The notes under the pieces were generated by a model. It ran no database searches. It saw only the letters and a program-made list of their open reading frames with translations, and was not told where the DNA came from. Positions 8,902 to 17,925 of a stretch of 64,000 nucleotides of DNA are shown here, one piece after another (within the stretch, counting starts at the first letter, position 1; every line of letters begins with the position of its first letter). The DNA lies in contig CAWCIW010000001.1 of the NCBI GenBank assembly GCA_963795825.1, positions 930,001 to 994,000 on the forward strand. The letters are read 5' to 3'. The DNA is from BOG-908 sp963795825 (GTDB lineage: Bacteria > Pseudomonadota > Alphaproteobacteria > Acetobacterales > Acetobacteraceae). A program made the position numbers and the translations under genes.

Positions 8902-10070
8902 ATGCCCCCCCAGGAAGACCCGCTCGCCCTCTACATCCACTGGCCGTTCTGCCTGCAGAAATGCCCCTACTGCGACTTCAACAGCCACGTGCGCGACAGC
9001 ATCCCGCAGGCCCGCTTCGCCGCCGCCTTGCGCACCGAACTCGCCTGGGAGGCGGCGCGGCTCGGCCGCCGCACGCTGGGCTCGATCTTCTTCGGCGGCG
9101 GCACCCCGAGCCTGATGGCGCCCGAAACGGTGGCGGCCCTGGTGGCGGATGCGCGCGCGCTGTTCGACGCCGCGCCGGATCTCGAGATCACGCTGGAGGC
9201 CAACCCGACCAGCGTGGAGGCCGCCCGGCTGGTGGCGTTCCGCAGGCCGGGGTGAACCGGTTGTCGCTCGGCGTGCAGGCGCTCGACGACCGCGCTTTGG
9301 CCAGGCTGGGGCGGGGCCACGATGCGGCGCAGGCGATGGCGGCGCTGGAGCACGCGCGGGCGGTGTTTCCCCGGCTGTCGTTCGACCTGATCTATGCGCG
9401 GCCGGGGCAGGACCTGGCGGCCTGGCGCGCCGAGCTGGACCGGGCGCTGGCGCTGGCGGCCGACCATCTGTCGCTCTACCAGCTCACCATCGAGCCGGGC
9501 ACCGCCTATGAGGGCGCGCACCGGCGCGGCGAGCTGGTGTTGCCGGACGACGATCTGGCGGAGGCGATGTACGACGCGACGGCGGAGGCGGCTTTGCGGC
9601 ACGGGCTCGCGGCCTACGAGGTTTCCAACTACGCGCGGCCGGGGGCGGAGAGCCGGCACAACCTGACCTACTGGCGCTACGGCGAATATGCCGGGATCGG
9701 GCCGGGGGCGCATGGGCGGCTGCGGCCGGGGGGCGCAGATGGCGCGGTGGTGGCGACGCGGCGGCATCGGGCGCCGGAGATCTGGGCCGGGCGGGTGGAG
9801 CAGGATGGCCATGGCAGCACGCAGGAGGAGGTGGTGGCGGCGCGCGACCGCGGGCGCGAGGCGCTGCTGATGGGATTGCGGCTGGCGGAGGGGATCGAGG
9901 CCGCGGTGTTTGCGCGGCGCACGGGGGTGGCGCTGGGGGATGCGCTCGATCCGGGGATCCTGGCGGCTTCGGTGGAGGCTGGGTATTTGGGGTGGGATGG
10001 GGTGCGGTTGGTGGCAAGTGCTGCGGGGCGGCGGTTGCTGGATGCTTTGTTGCCGCGGTTGGCGGTTTAG
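8902..10070 (+). pseudogene. hemW: HemW-type radical SAM protein, one-base frameshift
   Basis: HemW (once called oxygen-independent coproporphyrinogen oxidase-like) is a radical SAM heme chaperone. The N-terminal part has YIHWPFCLQKCPYCDFNSH with the CxxxCxxC iron-sulfur motif, then FFGGGTPSL and ITLEANPTS. The frame breaks at about 9243 (AFR, then PG and a stop). One base earlier or later gives the expected continuation, AGVNRLSLGVQALDD, which runs intact to 10070 with LTIEPGTAYEG, YEVSNYARPG, HNLTYW and GIGPGAHG. Restoring one missing C in TTCCGCAGG repairs it to 389 residues, the normal length. Whether the cell or the assembly lost the base is undecided. Confidence 0.85.
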
Positions 10071-10073
10071 GTA

Positions 10074-10282
10074 GGCAAGGCAAGCAGTCCTTTTTTGAAA
10101 AAAAGGACCAAAAAACTTTTGCTCCTGTTCGGCTGCATAGGCGTGGGTGTTTTTCGTGGGCGAGGCTTCGGGTTGCACAATATGCAGGCCAGGACCCGGT
10201 AAGATAGAACCGAGGCATTTGCGCAGGCGAACGGAGCAAAAGTTTTTTGGTCCTTTTTTTCAAAAAAGGACTGCTTCCTTAC
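10074..10282. repeat. Paired-arm repeat, copy 4 (full)
   Basis: Arms at 10074-10125 and 10233-10282, both of the TTGAA/ACTTTT subtype with GTCC/GGAC stems, enclose a centre of about 107 bp that is longer than usual. The copy lies between the converging hemW and GH16-like genes. Confidence 0.85.
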
Positions 10283-10321
10283 TGAAACCTCCGCCGTCGC
10301 CGACGGAGGTCTCCGCGTATC

Positions 10322-11506
10322 TCACGGCTTGTGGCTGTTCGGATTTGCGATCAGGCCGTTCCAGGCGGAGATCTCCTGCACGAAGATCGACCAGCCGGCA
10401 TTCCTGCCGTCATTCTCCGTCGTGTTGTTGCCGCCGGCCAGCCAGGTCGGGATCGCCTGGTTGCCGATGATCAGGTGCATCGCCTGCGTTTTGGTGACGC
10501 CGCCGTTCAGCCCGTCCACGTAGGTGGGCGCCTGGGCGTATTCCATGTAACCCGCGGCGATCAGCTTGCCGTCGATGAACTCGTAGATGGTGTTCGCATT
10601 GCCGTCCCAGGACAGCACCAGGTCGTGGAAACCCTGTGACAGGTTCTGCGGGGTTATGTTCAGCGCCGGGCCGGCATCCGGATAGAACGCGAAGCCGCCC
10701 TGGTTGGCGCCGTAGATCTGGTAAGGCGGCGTGTTCCACTGCACGCCGTAGATGTCGGGCGTGAGGAAATCAAGCTGCTGGCCGACGGGGACGGAAGGGT
10801 TGTCGTTCCAGCGCGGGTAATTGTCGTTGGCGTCGATTTCGAAGGAATGGTTGCCGACCGGCTCCTGCACCAGCGAATAATTCGAGTTGAAGCCGGTCCA
10901 CGGATTGCCGTTCGGGCCGGGCGAGACCTGCGAGCCGGAGAACAGCCAGATCGGGCACCACGAATACGGGCCGGTCGGGCTGCGGTAGCGCACCTTGATC
11001 GTCATGCCCGGGCGGATTTCGTAGGGCACGCGCACCATCGCGCCATAGACGTTACCCTGGCTGCAATCGTGGTGGTTGTTCGAGCAGATCGCGCGCAGCT
11101 GCATGGCGTGCGGCTCCATGATGTGCAGGTCGTTCGGGTCACCCACCTTGTAATGCCGGGCGACCGCGTAGAACGGCGCGTTGCCGCTCTGGCCGGTATC
11201 CATTGGCGCGCCGATCGCGCTGTAGAGGTCGCCGGCGAGGTAGTTCATGAAAAACGTGTCGCGTATCGACTGGCCGGTGGTGAGGTTCGCGCCGATCGTT
11301 TTCGTCCCCATCAGAAGCGAAAAGGCGTTGGTGGCGCCAGGGACGAGGTAGAGCCCGTTGCCAGGCGTGGCATCGGTTCGGATCGGCAACGGGTTGGTGA
11401 GCGGATAATTCTGGCCGCGGAGAAATGTCTGGGTCGCATCGCCTGCCTCCGCGGCGGATGCGGTTGCGAAAAGAAATCCGGCGGCCAGGGCGGCATGTCT
11501 GAGCAT
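10322..11506 (-). CDS. Secreted concanavalin-A-like (GH16-like) protein
   Basis: A 394-residue protein with an N-terminal signal peptide (MLRHAALAAGFLFATASAAEAG). The middle has RYRSPTGPYSWCPIWLFSG and NHSFEIDAND, which resembles the beta-jelly-roll active site of GH16 glucanases (E-[IL]-D-x-x-E). QGFHDLVLSWDGNANTIYEF looks like the later conserved strand region with its W and D. The third catalytic position reads D instead of E, so hydrolytic activity is uncertain. The assignment rests on motif pattern only; a non-catalytic lectin-like protein is possible. The ATG at 11506 is chosen because it starts the signal peptide; GTGAAGA lies just upstream. Confidence 0.55.
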   Translation of the reverse strand: MLRHAALAAGFLFATASAAEAGDATQTFLRGQNYPLTNPLPIRTDATPGNGLYLVPGATNAFSLLMGTKTIGANLTTGQSIRDTFFMNYLAGDLYSAIGAPMDTGQSGNAPFYAVARHYKVGDPNDLHIMEPHAMQLRAICSNNHHDCSQGNVYGAMVRVPYEIRPGMTIKVRYRSPTGPYSWCPIWLFSGSQVSPGPNGNPWTGFNSNYSLVQEPVGNHSFEIDANDNYPRWNDNPSVPVGQQLDFLTPDIYGVQWNTPPYQIYGANQGGFAFYPDAGPALNITPQNLSQGFHDLVLSWDGNANTIYEFIDGKLIAAGYMEYAQAPTYVDGLNGGVTKTQAMHLIIGNQAIPTWLAGGNNTTENDGRNAGWSIFVQEISAWNGLIANPNSHKP

Positions 11507-11526
11507 GAAATCTTCACTCACTAAAA

Positions 11527-11543
11527 TGTGACCTGTCATCACA
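11527..11543. promoter_or_regulatory. CRP-like inverted repeat (TGTGA-N7-TCACA)
   Basis: TGTGA at 11527-11531 and TCACA at 11539-11543 form an inverted repeat about 20 bp upstream of the GH16-like start codon. The spacing is one base longer than the CRP/FNR-type N6 consensus. It could be an operator for the secreted protein; no regulator gene is nearby. Confidence 0.3.
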
Positions 11544-11739
11544 TTATTGTGAGCAAAATTTGGGCGCAAGGAAAATCGGTAGCCGAACGCAATGAATCTG
11601 TTTGCCTCGTTTCGCTTGCGTGAGTCCGTCGCGATCAGCAGGGCGTGTTGTCGGCGCAAATGGGGCGGCGCGCGCCGAACGGGACAGTCACGGCCCAGCG
11701 CCGGGGCGGCGGATCCGGGGCGAACCCGGCGCATGCCGG

Positions 11740-13551
11740 TCAGCGGCCGAACAGCCGCTCCAGCTCGGTGCGGGTGAGCTTGAGGTAGGTCGGGCGGCCG
11801 TGGCTGCAGGTGGCGGCGCGCGGGGTGGCCTCCATCTGGCGCAGCAGCGCGTCCATTTCGGCCAGGCCGAGGCGGCGGCCGGCGCGTATGCTGCCGTGGC
11901 AGGCCATGCGGGCGATCACCGCATCGAGGCGCTGGGCCAGCGCGGTGGACTCGCCCTGGTGGGCGAGCTCGTCGGCGATGTCGCGCACCAGGCTTTGCGG
12001 ATCCGCGGCGCCGAGTGCCGTGGGCAACGCGCGCACCAGCACGGCGCCGGGGCCGAAATCCTCCAGCTCCAGGCCGAGTTCCGCGAGCGCCGGGGCGGCC
12101 GCCAGCAGGCGGGCGGCCTGGCCCGCGCCCAGATCCACCACGGCAGGGAGCAGCAGCAGCTGGCTGCGCGGGCCGGGTGCAGCGCCGGCGGCTTCGGGCG
12201 CCTGGCTGTCGCTGCCCTGCCGCCGGCCGAGGAGCTGGGCGCGCAGGGCCTCGTGGGTGAGGCGCTCATGGGCGGCGTGCTGGTCGACCAGGATGATCGC
12301 GTGGTCGGCGGTGGCGGCCACGATATAGGTGTCGAGCAACTGGGCGACCGGGGCGCCGAGCGGGTGGGTGGCGGCGTCCGGCAGCGCCATCGGCGGCAGC
12401 GCGCGGGCGCTCGGCGGGGCCAGCGCCAGGGCAGCCTCGGCGAACCCCATCTGGCGCACGCCGTCCTGGTTGGCGAAAGCGGGGCTGGCGGACGCCACCG
12501 GGCTGACGAGACGCAGGTTCGGGCGCGGGGCGGCGTGGCCGGCGCCACCGGCCAGCGCGCGCTGCAGGGTGCCGATAACCAGGCCGCGCACCTGGTCGGC
12601 CTGGCGGAAGCGCAATTCGGTTTTTGCCGGGTGCACGTTCACGTCGAGGTCTTCCGGCGGCACCTCGAGCCAGAGCGCGACCACGCCGTGGCGGCCGGAT
12701 GCCAGCACGTCGCGGTAAGCGACGCGCACGGCGATGCGCAGGACCGGGTCGGTCACCGGGCGGCCGTTGACCACCAAAGACTGGCCGGAGGGCGTGGCGC
12801 GGTGGACCAGCGGGGCGCAGGCGAAGCCGGCCAGCGTCATGCCGTCGCGTGTGGCGGCGACCGGCAGCAAAGCGGCGGCGGCGTCGGCGCCGAGCAGGGC
12901 GGCGACGCGGGCGGCGCGGTCCTGCACCGGAAGGTCGAAGACGAGGCGGCCGTCGGCGGTCAGGCGGAAGGCGGTGGCCGGCGACGCCAGGGCCAGGCGG
13001 GTGAGGGCGGCTTCGGCGTGGTCGGTTTCGGTGCGGGCGGATTTGAGGAATTTGCGCCGCGCGGGGGTGGCGAAGAACAAATCGTCGACGGTGACGCGGG
13101 TGCCTGGCGGTCCGGCCGCCGGCGCTATGGGTTCGGCGATGCCGCCGGCCACGGCGATGCGGTGGGCGTGGGGCGCGTCGGCCTGGCGGGAGGTGATGGC
13201 GAGGCGGGCGGCCGCACCTATGCTGGGCAGCGCCTCGCCGCGGAAACCGAGGGTGGCGATGCGCACCAGGTCGCCGTCCGGCAGTTTGCTGGTGCAGTGG
13301 CGCTGGACGGCCAGCGCCAGGCCGTCGGGCGACATGCCATGGCCGTTATCGGTGACTTCCAGATGGTCGATGCCGCCGTTGGTGAGGGCGACCGCGATTC
13401 GGGTGGCGCCGGCATCCAGGGCGTTTTCCACGAGCTCCTTGAGGGCGGCGGCGGGGCGTTCGATGACCTCGCCGGCGGCGATGCGGTTCACCAGCGCTTC
13501 CGGAAGCTGGCGGATGCGGGTGGGCTCGGTGGTGGGGGTGGGACTCGGCAT
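11740..13551 (-). CDS. mutL: DNA mismatch repair protein MutL
   Basis: MutL couples mismatch recognition by MutS to strand incision. The 603-residue protein has the GHKL ATPase motifs in the N-terminus (ELVENALDAGAT, DNGHGM, ATLGFRGEALPSIG, PGTRVTVDDLFFATPARRKF). The C-terminal nuclease motif DQHAAHERLTHE (DQHAx2Ex4E, about residues 423-434) is complete. ACHGSIRAGR and CSHGRPT complete the metal site. Presence of the motif means this MutL is expected to nick DNA itself, as in bacteria without MutH. The linker between the domains is Ala/Pro-rich. Confidence 0.95.
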   Translation of the reverse strand: MPSPTPTTEPTRIRQLPEALVNRIAAGEVIERPAAALKELVENALDAGATRIAVALTNGGIDHLEVTDNGHGMSPDGLALAVQRHCTSKLPDGDLVRIATLGFRGEALPSIGAAARLAITSRQADAPHAHRIAVAGGIAEPIAPAAGPPGTRVTVDDLFFATPARRKFLKSARTETDHAEAALTRLALASPATAFRLTADGRLVFDLPVQDRAARVAALLGADAAAALLPVAATRDGMTLAGFACAPLVHRATPSGQSLVVNGRPVTDPVLRIAVRVAYRDVLASGRHGVVALWLEVPPEDLDVNVHPAKTELRFRQADQVRGLVIGTLQRALAGGAGHAAPRPNLRLVSPVASASPAFANQDGVRQMGFAEAALALAPPSARALPPMALPDAATHPLGAPVAQLLDTYIVAATADHAIILVDQHAAHERLTHEALRAQLLGRRQGSDSQAPEAAGAAPGPRSQLLLLPAVVDLGAGQAARLLAAAPALAELGLELEDFGPGAVLVRALPTALGAADPQSLVRDIADELAHQGESTALAQRLDAVIARMACHGSIRAGRRLGLAEMDALLRQMEATPRAATCSHGRPTYLKLTRTELERLFGR

Positions 13552-13630
13552 GGGGTTCTGGGGGGAGCTTAGCGCGGTTTCCGGGGTTGGGGGGTTAAGG
13601 GGGCGTTTGTTGGCTGAGATTGGGCAAGGT

Positions 13631-13963
13631 TCAACGCCAAGTTCGCCAAGGCGCTAAGGACGCCAAGACGCCAGGTTAGGCTTTTGGGAGCATTCTCGAC
13701 GATTGACGCGCCATTGTAGGCGAACCGAAATCGCCGCCTGGGCGAAGGGCGCAACGGGTTTTGGCGCGAGCGGGGCAGTGGTTGAGACTACGCAGGCGTT
13801 CATCGGCTCTGGTGCAAGAGCGCTTTTGAAAACCAAAGATCTGCCACGTTCGGCTCAACACGACTTAGGGTCGGCGCGACAACGCAATGAAAACATCGAC
13901 ATCAAGAACGCCAAGAAGCGGTTCTTTCTTCTTGGCGTTCCTGGTGCTTCGTATCCTTGGCGG
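13631..13963. repeat. CCAAG-type element, copy 1
   Basis: A cluster of CCAAG/CTAAG units at 13631-13676 is matched, inverted, by a cluster of CTTGG units at 13928-13963. Within it GAACGCCAAGAAG at 13906-13918 and its exact complement at 13928-13940 form a 13-bp perfect stem. The element fills most of the 462-bp gap between mutL and typA. No transposase or credible gene lies inside. The same architecture recurs at 34231-34450. Confidence 0.55.
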
Positions 13964-14013
13964 TAAGTCTTGCCTGGCCAACACCCGATACGAGCACTGG
14001 CCAGGATATAACT

Positions 14014-15837
14014 CTAAGCCGCGTCGCTCTTCTTCTCGTTGCGCTTGCGCTCGTTCGGATCGAGCCACTTCTTGCGTATGCGCACGGCGCTCGGTGTGAC
14101 TTCGACCAGCTCGTCATCCTCGATATAGGCGATCGACTGTTCCAGGTTCAGGCGGCGCGGCGGGATCAGCAGCATCGCCTCGTCCTTGCCGGCGGCGCGT
14201 ATGTTGGTGAGCTTCTTTTCCTTGATCGGATTGATGTCCAGATCGCTCTCGCGCGAGTGCTCGCCCAGGATCATGCCGACATAGACGGCCTCGCCGGGGT
14301 TGACGAACAGCGTGCCGCGCTCCTGCAGATACCACAGCGCGTATTGCACCGCGTGGCCGGCTTCGGACGAGATCAGCGAGCCATTGCGGCGGCCCTCGAT
14401 GGTGCCGGCCCAGGGACGGTAGCCGGCGAACAGGCGGTTCATGATGCCGGTGCCGCGGGTGTCGGTGAGGAACTCGCCATGATAGCCGATCAGGCCACGG
14501 CTGGGCATGATGAAGGTCAGGCGGACCTTGCCGCCGCCGGACGGCCGCATGTCCTGCATCTGGCCCTTGCGGCGGCTGAGCTTCTCCACCACGGCGCCGG
14601 AATAGGGCTCGTCCACATCGACGAGGACTTCCTCGAACGGCTCCTCGCGCTCGCCGGTCTCGGGGTTGACCTGCGTCAGCACGCGGGGACGGCCGATGGC
14701 GAGCTCGAAGCCCTCGCGGCGCATCGTCTCGATCAGCACGCCGAGCTGGAGTTCGCCGCGGCCGGCGACCTCGAAGGCGTCGGCTTCGTTGCTTTCGCTG
14801 ACCTTGATGGCGACGTTGCCTTCGGCTTCGCGATACAGGCGGTCGCGTATCTGGCGCGAGGTGACCTTCTTGCCTTCCTTGCCGCCGAGCGGGCCGTCAT
14901 TGACGCGAAACGTCATGGCCAGGGTCGGCGGGTCGACCGGGATGGCGTGCAGCGGCTCGGAGAGCTCGGGCGCACCTATGCTGTCAGGGATGGTGGCTTC
15001 CGACAGGCCGGCGACGGCCACGATGTCCCCGGCTTCGGCTTCCTCTACGGTGACGCGCTCGAGGCCGCGGAAGCCCAGCAGCTTGGTCAGGCGGCCGGAT
15101 TCCACCGTGGTGCCGTCCTGCCGCAGCACCTTCACCTGCATGTTCAGCTTGGCGCGGCCCTGCTCGACGCGGCCGGTCAGCACGCGGCCGAGGAAGAGGT
15201 CGTATTCCAGGATGGAGGCGACCATGGCGAAGGGGGCTTCCTTGTCCAGCGTCGGCGCATGGACATGGGAGAGCACCAGGTCGAACAGGGCGGAGAGGTC
15301 CTTGCGCGGGCCGTTCAGCTCGACATCGGCCCAGCCCTGGCGGCCCGAGGCGTAGAGCATCGGGAAATCGAGCTGCTCGTCGGTGGCGCCGAGGGCGGCG
15401 AACAGGTCGAACACTTCGGTGTGGACCTCGTCGGCGCGGGCGTCCTGGCGGTCGATCTTGTTGACCACGACGATCGGCTTGATGCCGCGCTGCAGGGCCT
15501 TGCCGACGACGAATTTCGTTTGCGGCAGGACGCCCTCGGCGGCGTCCACGAGGACGATGGCGCCGTCGACCATGTTGAGGATGCGTTCGACTTCGCCGCC
15601 GAAATCGGCGTGGCCTGGGGTGTCGACGATGTTGATGCGGGTGTCTTTCCACACCACGCTGGCGCATTTCGCCAGGATGGTGATGCCGCGTTCCTTCTCG
15701 AGGTCGTTGCGGTCGAGCGCACGCTCGACGACGGCCTGGTGCTCGCGATAGGCGCCGGACTGCTTCAGCAACTGGTCGACAAGCGTGGTCTTGCCATGGT
15801 CGACATGGGCGATGATGGCGATGTTGCGGATGTCCAT
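14014..15837 (-). CDS. typA: Ribosome-associated GTPase TypA/BipA
   Basis: TypA is a translational GTPase that helps ribosome assembly and stress adaptation. The 607-residue protein begins MDIRNIAIIAHVDHGKTTLVDQLL (G1), with DTPGHADFGGEV (G3), NKIDRQDA (G4) and SGRQG (G5-like), followed by EF-G-like domains III and V and the TypA-specific C-terminus. The ATG at 15837 is supported by GAAGTG upstream. The frame is open further upstream to 15996, but that part translates repeat sequence (MFCFLFAKK). The leader of about 290 nt contains repeat copy 5. Confidence 0.95.
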   Translation of the reverse strand: MDIRNIAIIAHVDHGKTTLVDQLLKQSGAYREHQAVVERALDRNDLEKERGITILAKCASVVWKDTRINIVDTPGHADFGGEVERILNMVDGAIVLVDAAEGVLPQTKFVVGKALQRGIKPIVVVNKIDRQDARADEVHTEVFDLFAALGATDEQLDFPMLYASGRQGWADVELNGPRKDLSALFDLVLSHVHAPTLDKEAPFAMVASILEYDLFLGRVLTGRVEQGRAKLNMQVKVLRQDGTTVESGRLTKLLGFRGLERVTVEEAEAGDIVAVAGLSEATIPDSIGAPELSEPLHAIPVDPPTLAMTFRVNDGPLGGKEGKKVTSRQIRDRLYREAEGNVAIKVSESNEADAFEVAGRGELQLGVLIETMRREGFELAIGRPRVLTQVNPETGEREEPFEEVLVDVDEPYSGAVVEKLSRRKGQMQDMRPSGGGKVRLTFIMPSRGLIGYHGEFLTDTRGTGIMNRLFAGYRPWAGTIEGRRNGSLISSEAGHAVQYALWYLQERGTLFVNPGEAVYVGMILGEHSRESDLDINPIKEKKLTNIRAAGKDEAMLLIPPRRLNLEQSIAYIEDDELVEVTPSAVRIRKKWLDPNERKRNEKKSDAA

Positions 15838-15957
15838 AGGGCACTTCACGAAAGAGGGGGGCACGTACGAAAAGGGCCTGACCTGGTGTGTCAGACCCTG
15901 GGCTGTGCCGGTTCTGGGGGAGAGATAGGCGTTTGGGGGCCGGGATGCGAGAGAAAA

Positions 15958-16131
15958 AAGCCAGGCCGTCTTTTTTGCAAATAAGAAGCAAAACACTTTT
16001 GCTCCGAGGTCCGCACGGGTGCGTGCGCCGGTTACCGCAAGATCGAATTGGCAGAACCAACGCGAGCGTGGGTGCAGGCGGGGAGCAAAAGTTTTTTGGT
16101 CCTTTTTTTCAAAAAAGGACTGCTTTCTTAC
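15958..16131. repeat. Paired-arm repeat, copy 5 (full, left arm degenerate)
   Basis: The left arm (15958-16005) has mismatches in its hairpin (CTTTTTTGCAAATAAGAAG). The right arm (about 16081-16131) is canonical GGTCC type. The centre contains TGGCAGAAC and TGCAGGCGGGG, shared with copy 8. It sits in the gap between a secreted-protein gene and typA, both on the minus strand. Confidence 0.8.
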
Positions 16132-16721
16132 CTTACGACGGGGGCGCTCTGCAGAGCCATGCGTATGGCGGCGCGGGCGCCGGCGATGTCGCGATGGCCG
16201 AGTGACTGACGGGCCTGGCTAACCGCGCGGACGATGGCGGCCTGGTCGGGCTGGTTCTGCGAGCCGGCGGGGGTGCTGCGGTCCAGCAGGCGGGTTTCGG
16301 CCATCTCGAGGGCCTGCTGGGCGGCACCGGTGTGGTGCGCGGCGAGGTCGCGGTCGGCATCGCGCAGGTAGTTGAGGTAGCCGGCGGACTCGCCGCCTGG
16401 CGGCAAGGGGAGGTGGGGCGCGATGGGCGAGCGGCTGTCGGCGGAGTCGATGTTGCTGGCGCGGTCGGAGGCCGGGCCGCTTTGGCCGGTGCCGGGTTCG
16501 TGGGCGAAATGGGTGGGGTCGGCGCTGGCGGCGGCCTTGTGATGATGGCGCGGCGGGGCGGCTGGAACCGGGGTGGCGGGCGCGTCCGCGGGGGCTGAGT
16601 CGGGCATGGCGGCTGGCGGTTGTGCGGCGTCCGGCGCCTGGGCGGCGGCGTATCGGGCGGTGCTGGCGGACAGGATTGCCAGGCCGGCCAGTGTCGCGGA
16701 AGCGAGCAGCGTCTTGCGCAT
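16128..16721 (-). CDS. Secreted protein of unknown function
   Basis: The 197-residue frame starts MRKTLLASATLAGLAILSASTARYAAAQ, a signal peptide. A Pro/Ala/His-rich linker runs to about residue 100. A helical C-terminal domain follows, with two repeats-like helices: QQALEMAETRLLDRSTPAG and RQSLGHRDIAGARAAIRMAL. This helical pattern is common in uncharacterised periplasmic proteins of acidophilic Alphaproteobacteria, but I cannot name a family with confidence. Its stop touches the right arm of repeat copy 5. It is divergent from the FAH-family gene. Confidence 0.7.
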   Translation of the reverse strand: MRKTLLASATLAGLAILSASTARYAAAQAPDAAQPPAAMPDSAPADAPATPVPAAPPRHHHKAAASADPTHFAHEPGTGQSGPASDRASNIDSADSRSPIAPHLPLPPGGESAGYLNYLRDADRDLAAHHTGAAQQALEMAETRLLDRSTPAGSQNQPDQAAIVRAVSQARQSLGHRDIAGARAAIRMALQSAPVVR

Positions 16722-16889
16722 GGGCTATCTCCGATGAAGTGTTTATGGGTGCGTCGGCCGTAGCATGGCGCGGGCGTACGGGGCTGGGAACGATGCAGGG
16801 CGATGGCGGGTTGCCGCCGCGCCGTCGGCCATCGGCCGATGGCCGAGGTGCAAAGGCGGCGGGGCAGTTCGGTGCCGCAGGGGAATGCC

Positions 16890-17657
16890 ATGACCGTTTG
16901 GGTGCGTTTCGAGGGCGGGTTCGGCACGCTGGAGGGCGACCATGTGGTGCCGCATGCCGGCGACATGTTCGGCGCCTGTGCGCCGGATGGGGCCGCGCTG
17001 CCGCTTGCGGATGTGGCGCTGCTGGCGCCGGTGCTGCCAGGCAAGTTCATCGGATTGTGGAACAATTTCCATGCTCTGGCGGCCAAGTCGGGGCACGCCG
17101 TTCCGGATACGCCACTCTACTTCTTGAAGGCGGCGAGCTCCCTGCTGGCGCCTGGCGGCACGATCAGGCAGCCTTCCGGTTATGCCGGCAGGACAGTCTA
17201 TGAGGGCGAGCTTGGCATCGTGATCGGCCGGCGCTGCCTCGGGGCGGGCGAGGCGGAGGCGGAAGACGCGATCTTCGGCTATACCTGCGTGAACGACGTG
17301 ACGGCGCTGGATCTGCTCACGGCGGATCCTTCCTTTCCACAATGGGCGCGGGCGAAGAGCTGCGACACGTTCGGCCCGGTGGGCCCGGCGATCGCGACGG
17401 GGCTCGATCCTTCGGCGCTGGTTGTGCGCACGCTGCTGAACGGGCGCGAACGGCAGAATTATCCGGTGGCGGACATGATCCTGCCGCCGGCGCGGATCGT
17501 CAGCCTGCTGTCGCGTGAGATGACGCTTATGCCAGGGGATCTGATCGCCTGCGGCACGTCGCTGGGGGTGTTGCCGATGCGGGCCGGGGCGGAGGTGAGT
17601 GTGGTGATCGACGGGATAGGGGCTTTGACCAACCGGTTTGGGGGTGATGCGGGGTAA
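16890..17657 (+). CDS. Fumarylacetoacetate hydrolase (FAH) family protein
   Basis: FAH-fold enzymes hydrolyse or isomerise acyl-pyruvate-type compounds using a divalent metal. The 255-residue protein has the metal-binding acidic residues in TVYEGELGIVIGRRC (E..E) and in the following block YTCVNDVTALDL. The substrate-side block FGPVGPAIA and C-terminal LMPGDLIACGTSLGV complete the fold. ATG at 16890 has GGGGA about 8 nt upstream; the longer reading from 16803 lacks a ribosome-binding site. It lies upstream of the oxalate-CoA ligase gene and may be part of the same catabolic region, but its substrate cannot be told. Confidence 0.8.
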   Translation: MTVWVRFEGGFGTLEGDHVVPHAGDMFGACAPDGAALPLADVALLAPVLPGKFIGLWNNFHALAAKSGHAVPDTPLYFLKAASSLLAPGGTIRQPSGYAGRTVYEGELGIVIGRRCLGAGEAEAEDAIFGYTCVNDVTALDLLTADPSFPQWARAKSCDTFGPVGPAIATGLDPSALVVRTLLNGRERQNYPVADMILPPARIVSLLSREMTLMPGDLIACGTSLGVLPMRAGAEVSVVIDGIGALTNRFGGDAG

Positions 17658-17837
17658 GGAAGCAAGCAGTCCTTTTTCGAGAAAAAGGACCAAAAAGCTT
17701 TTGCTCGCCCGGTGCATCGGCGCCCGCGCCCGTTCTGCCACGGTGGTTCTGGCAGAACGGTGATACGCATCGTGGCGGGCCAGGAGACAAAAGCTTTTTG
17801 CGCCTTTTTCTTGAAAAAGGACTGCTTTCTTGCTTGC
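17656..17837. repeat. Paired-arm repeat, copy 6 (full)
   Basis: Arms at 17656-17707 and 17783-17837, CGAG/GCTTTT subtype; the right arm has CGCC in place of GTCC. The centre (GGTGCATCGGCGCCCGCG, then GTTCTGCC and TGGCAGAACG) closely resembles the centre of copy 7. It separates the FAH gene from the acyl-CoA ligase gene, both on the plus strand. Confidence 0.85.
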
Positions 17838-17925
17838 CTTACGAGATCAGCAACCCGGACGCCGCCCTGGCACTTAACCGAACCGTCGCGTAAATGCCGC
17901 GGCGGGCACGCAGGATGGGGTTGGC

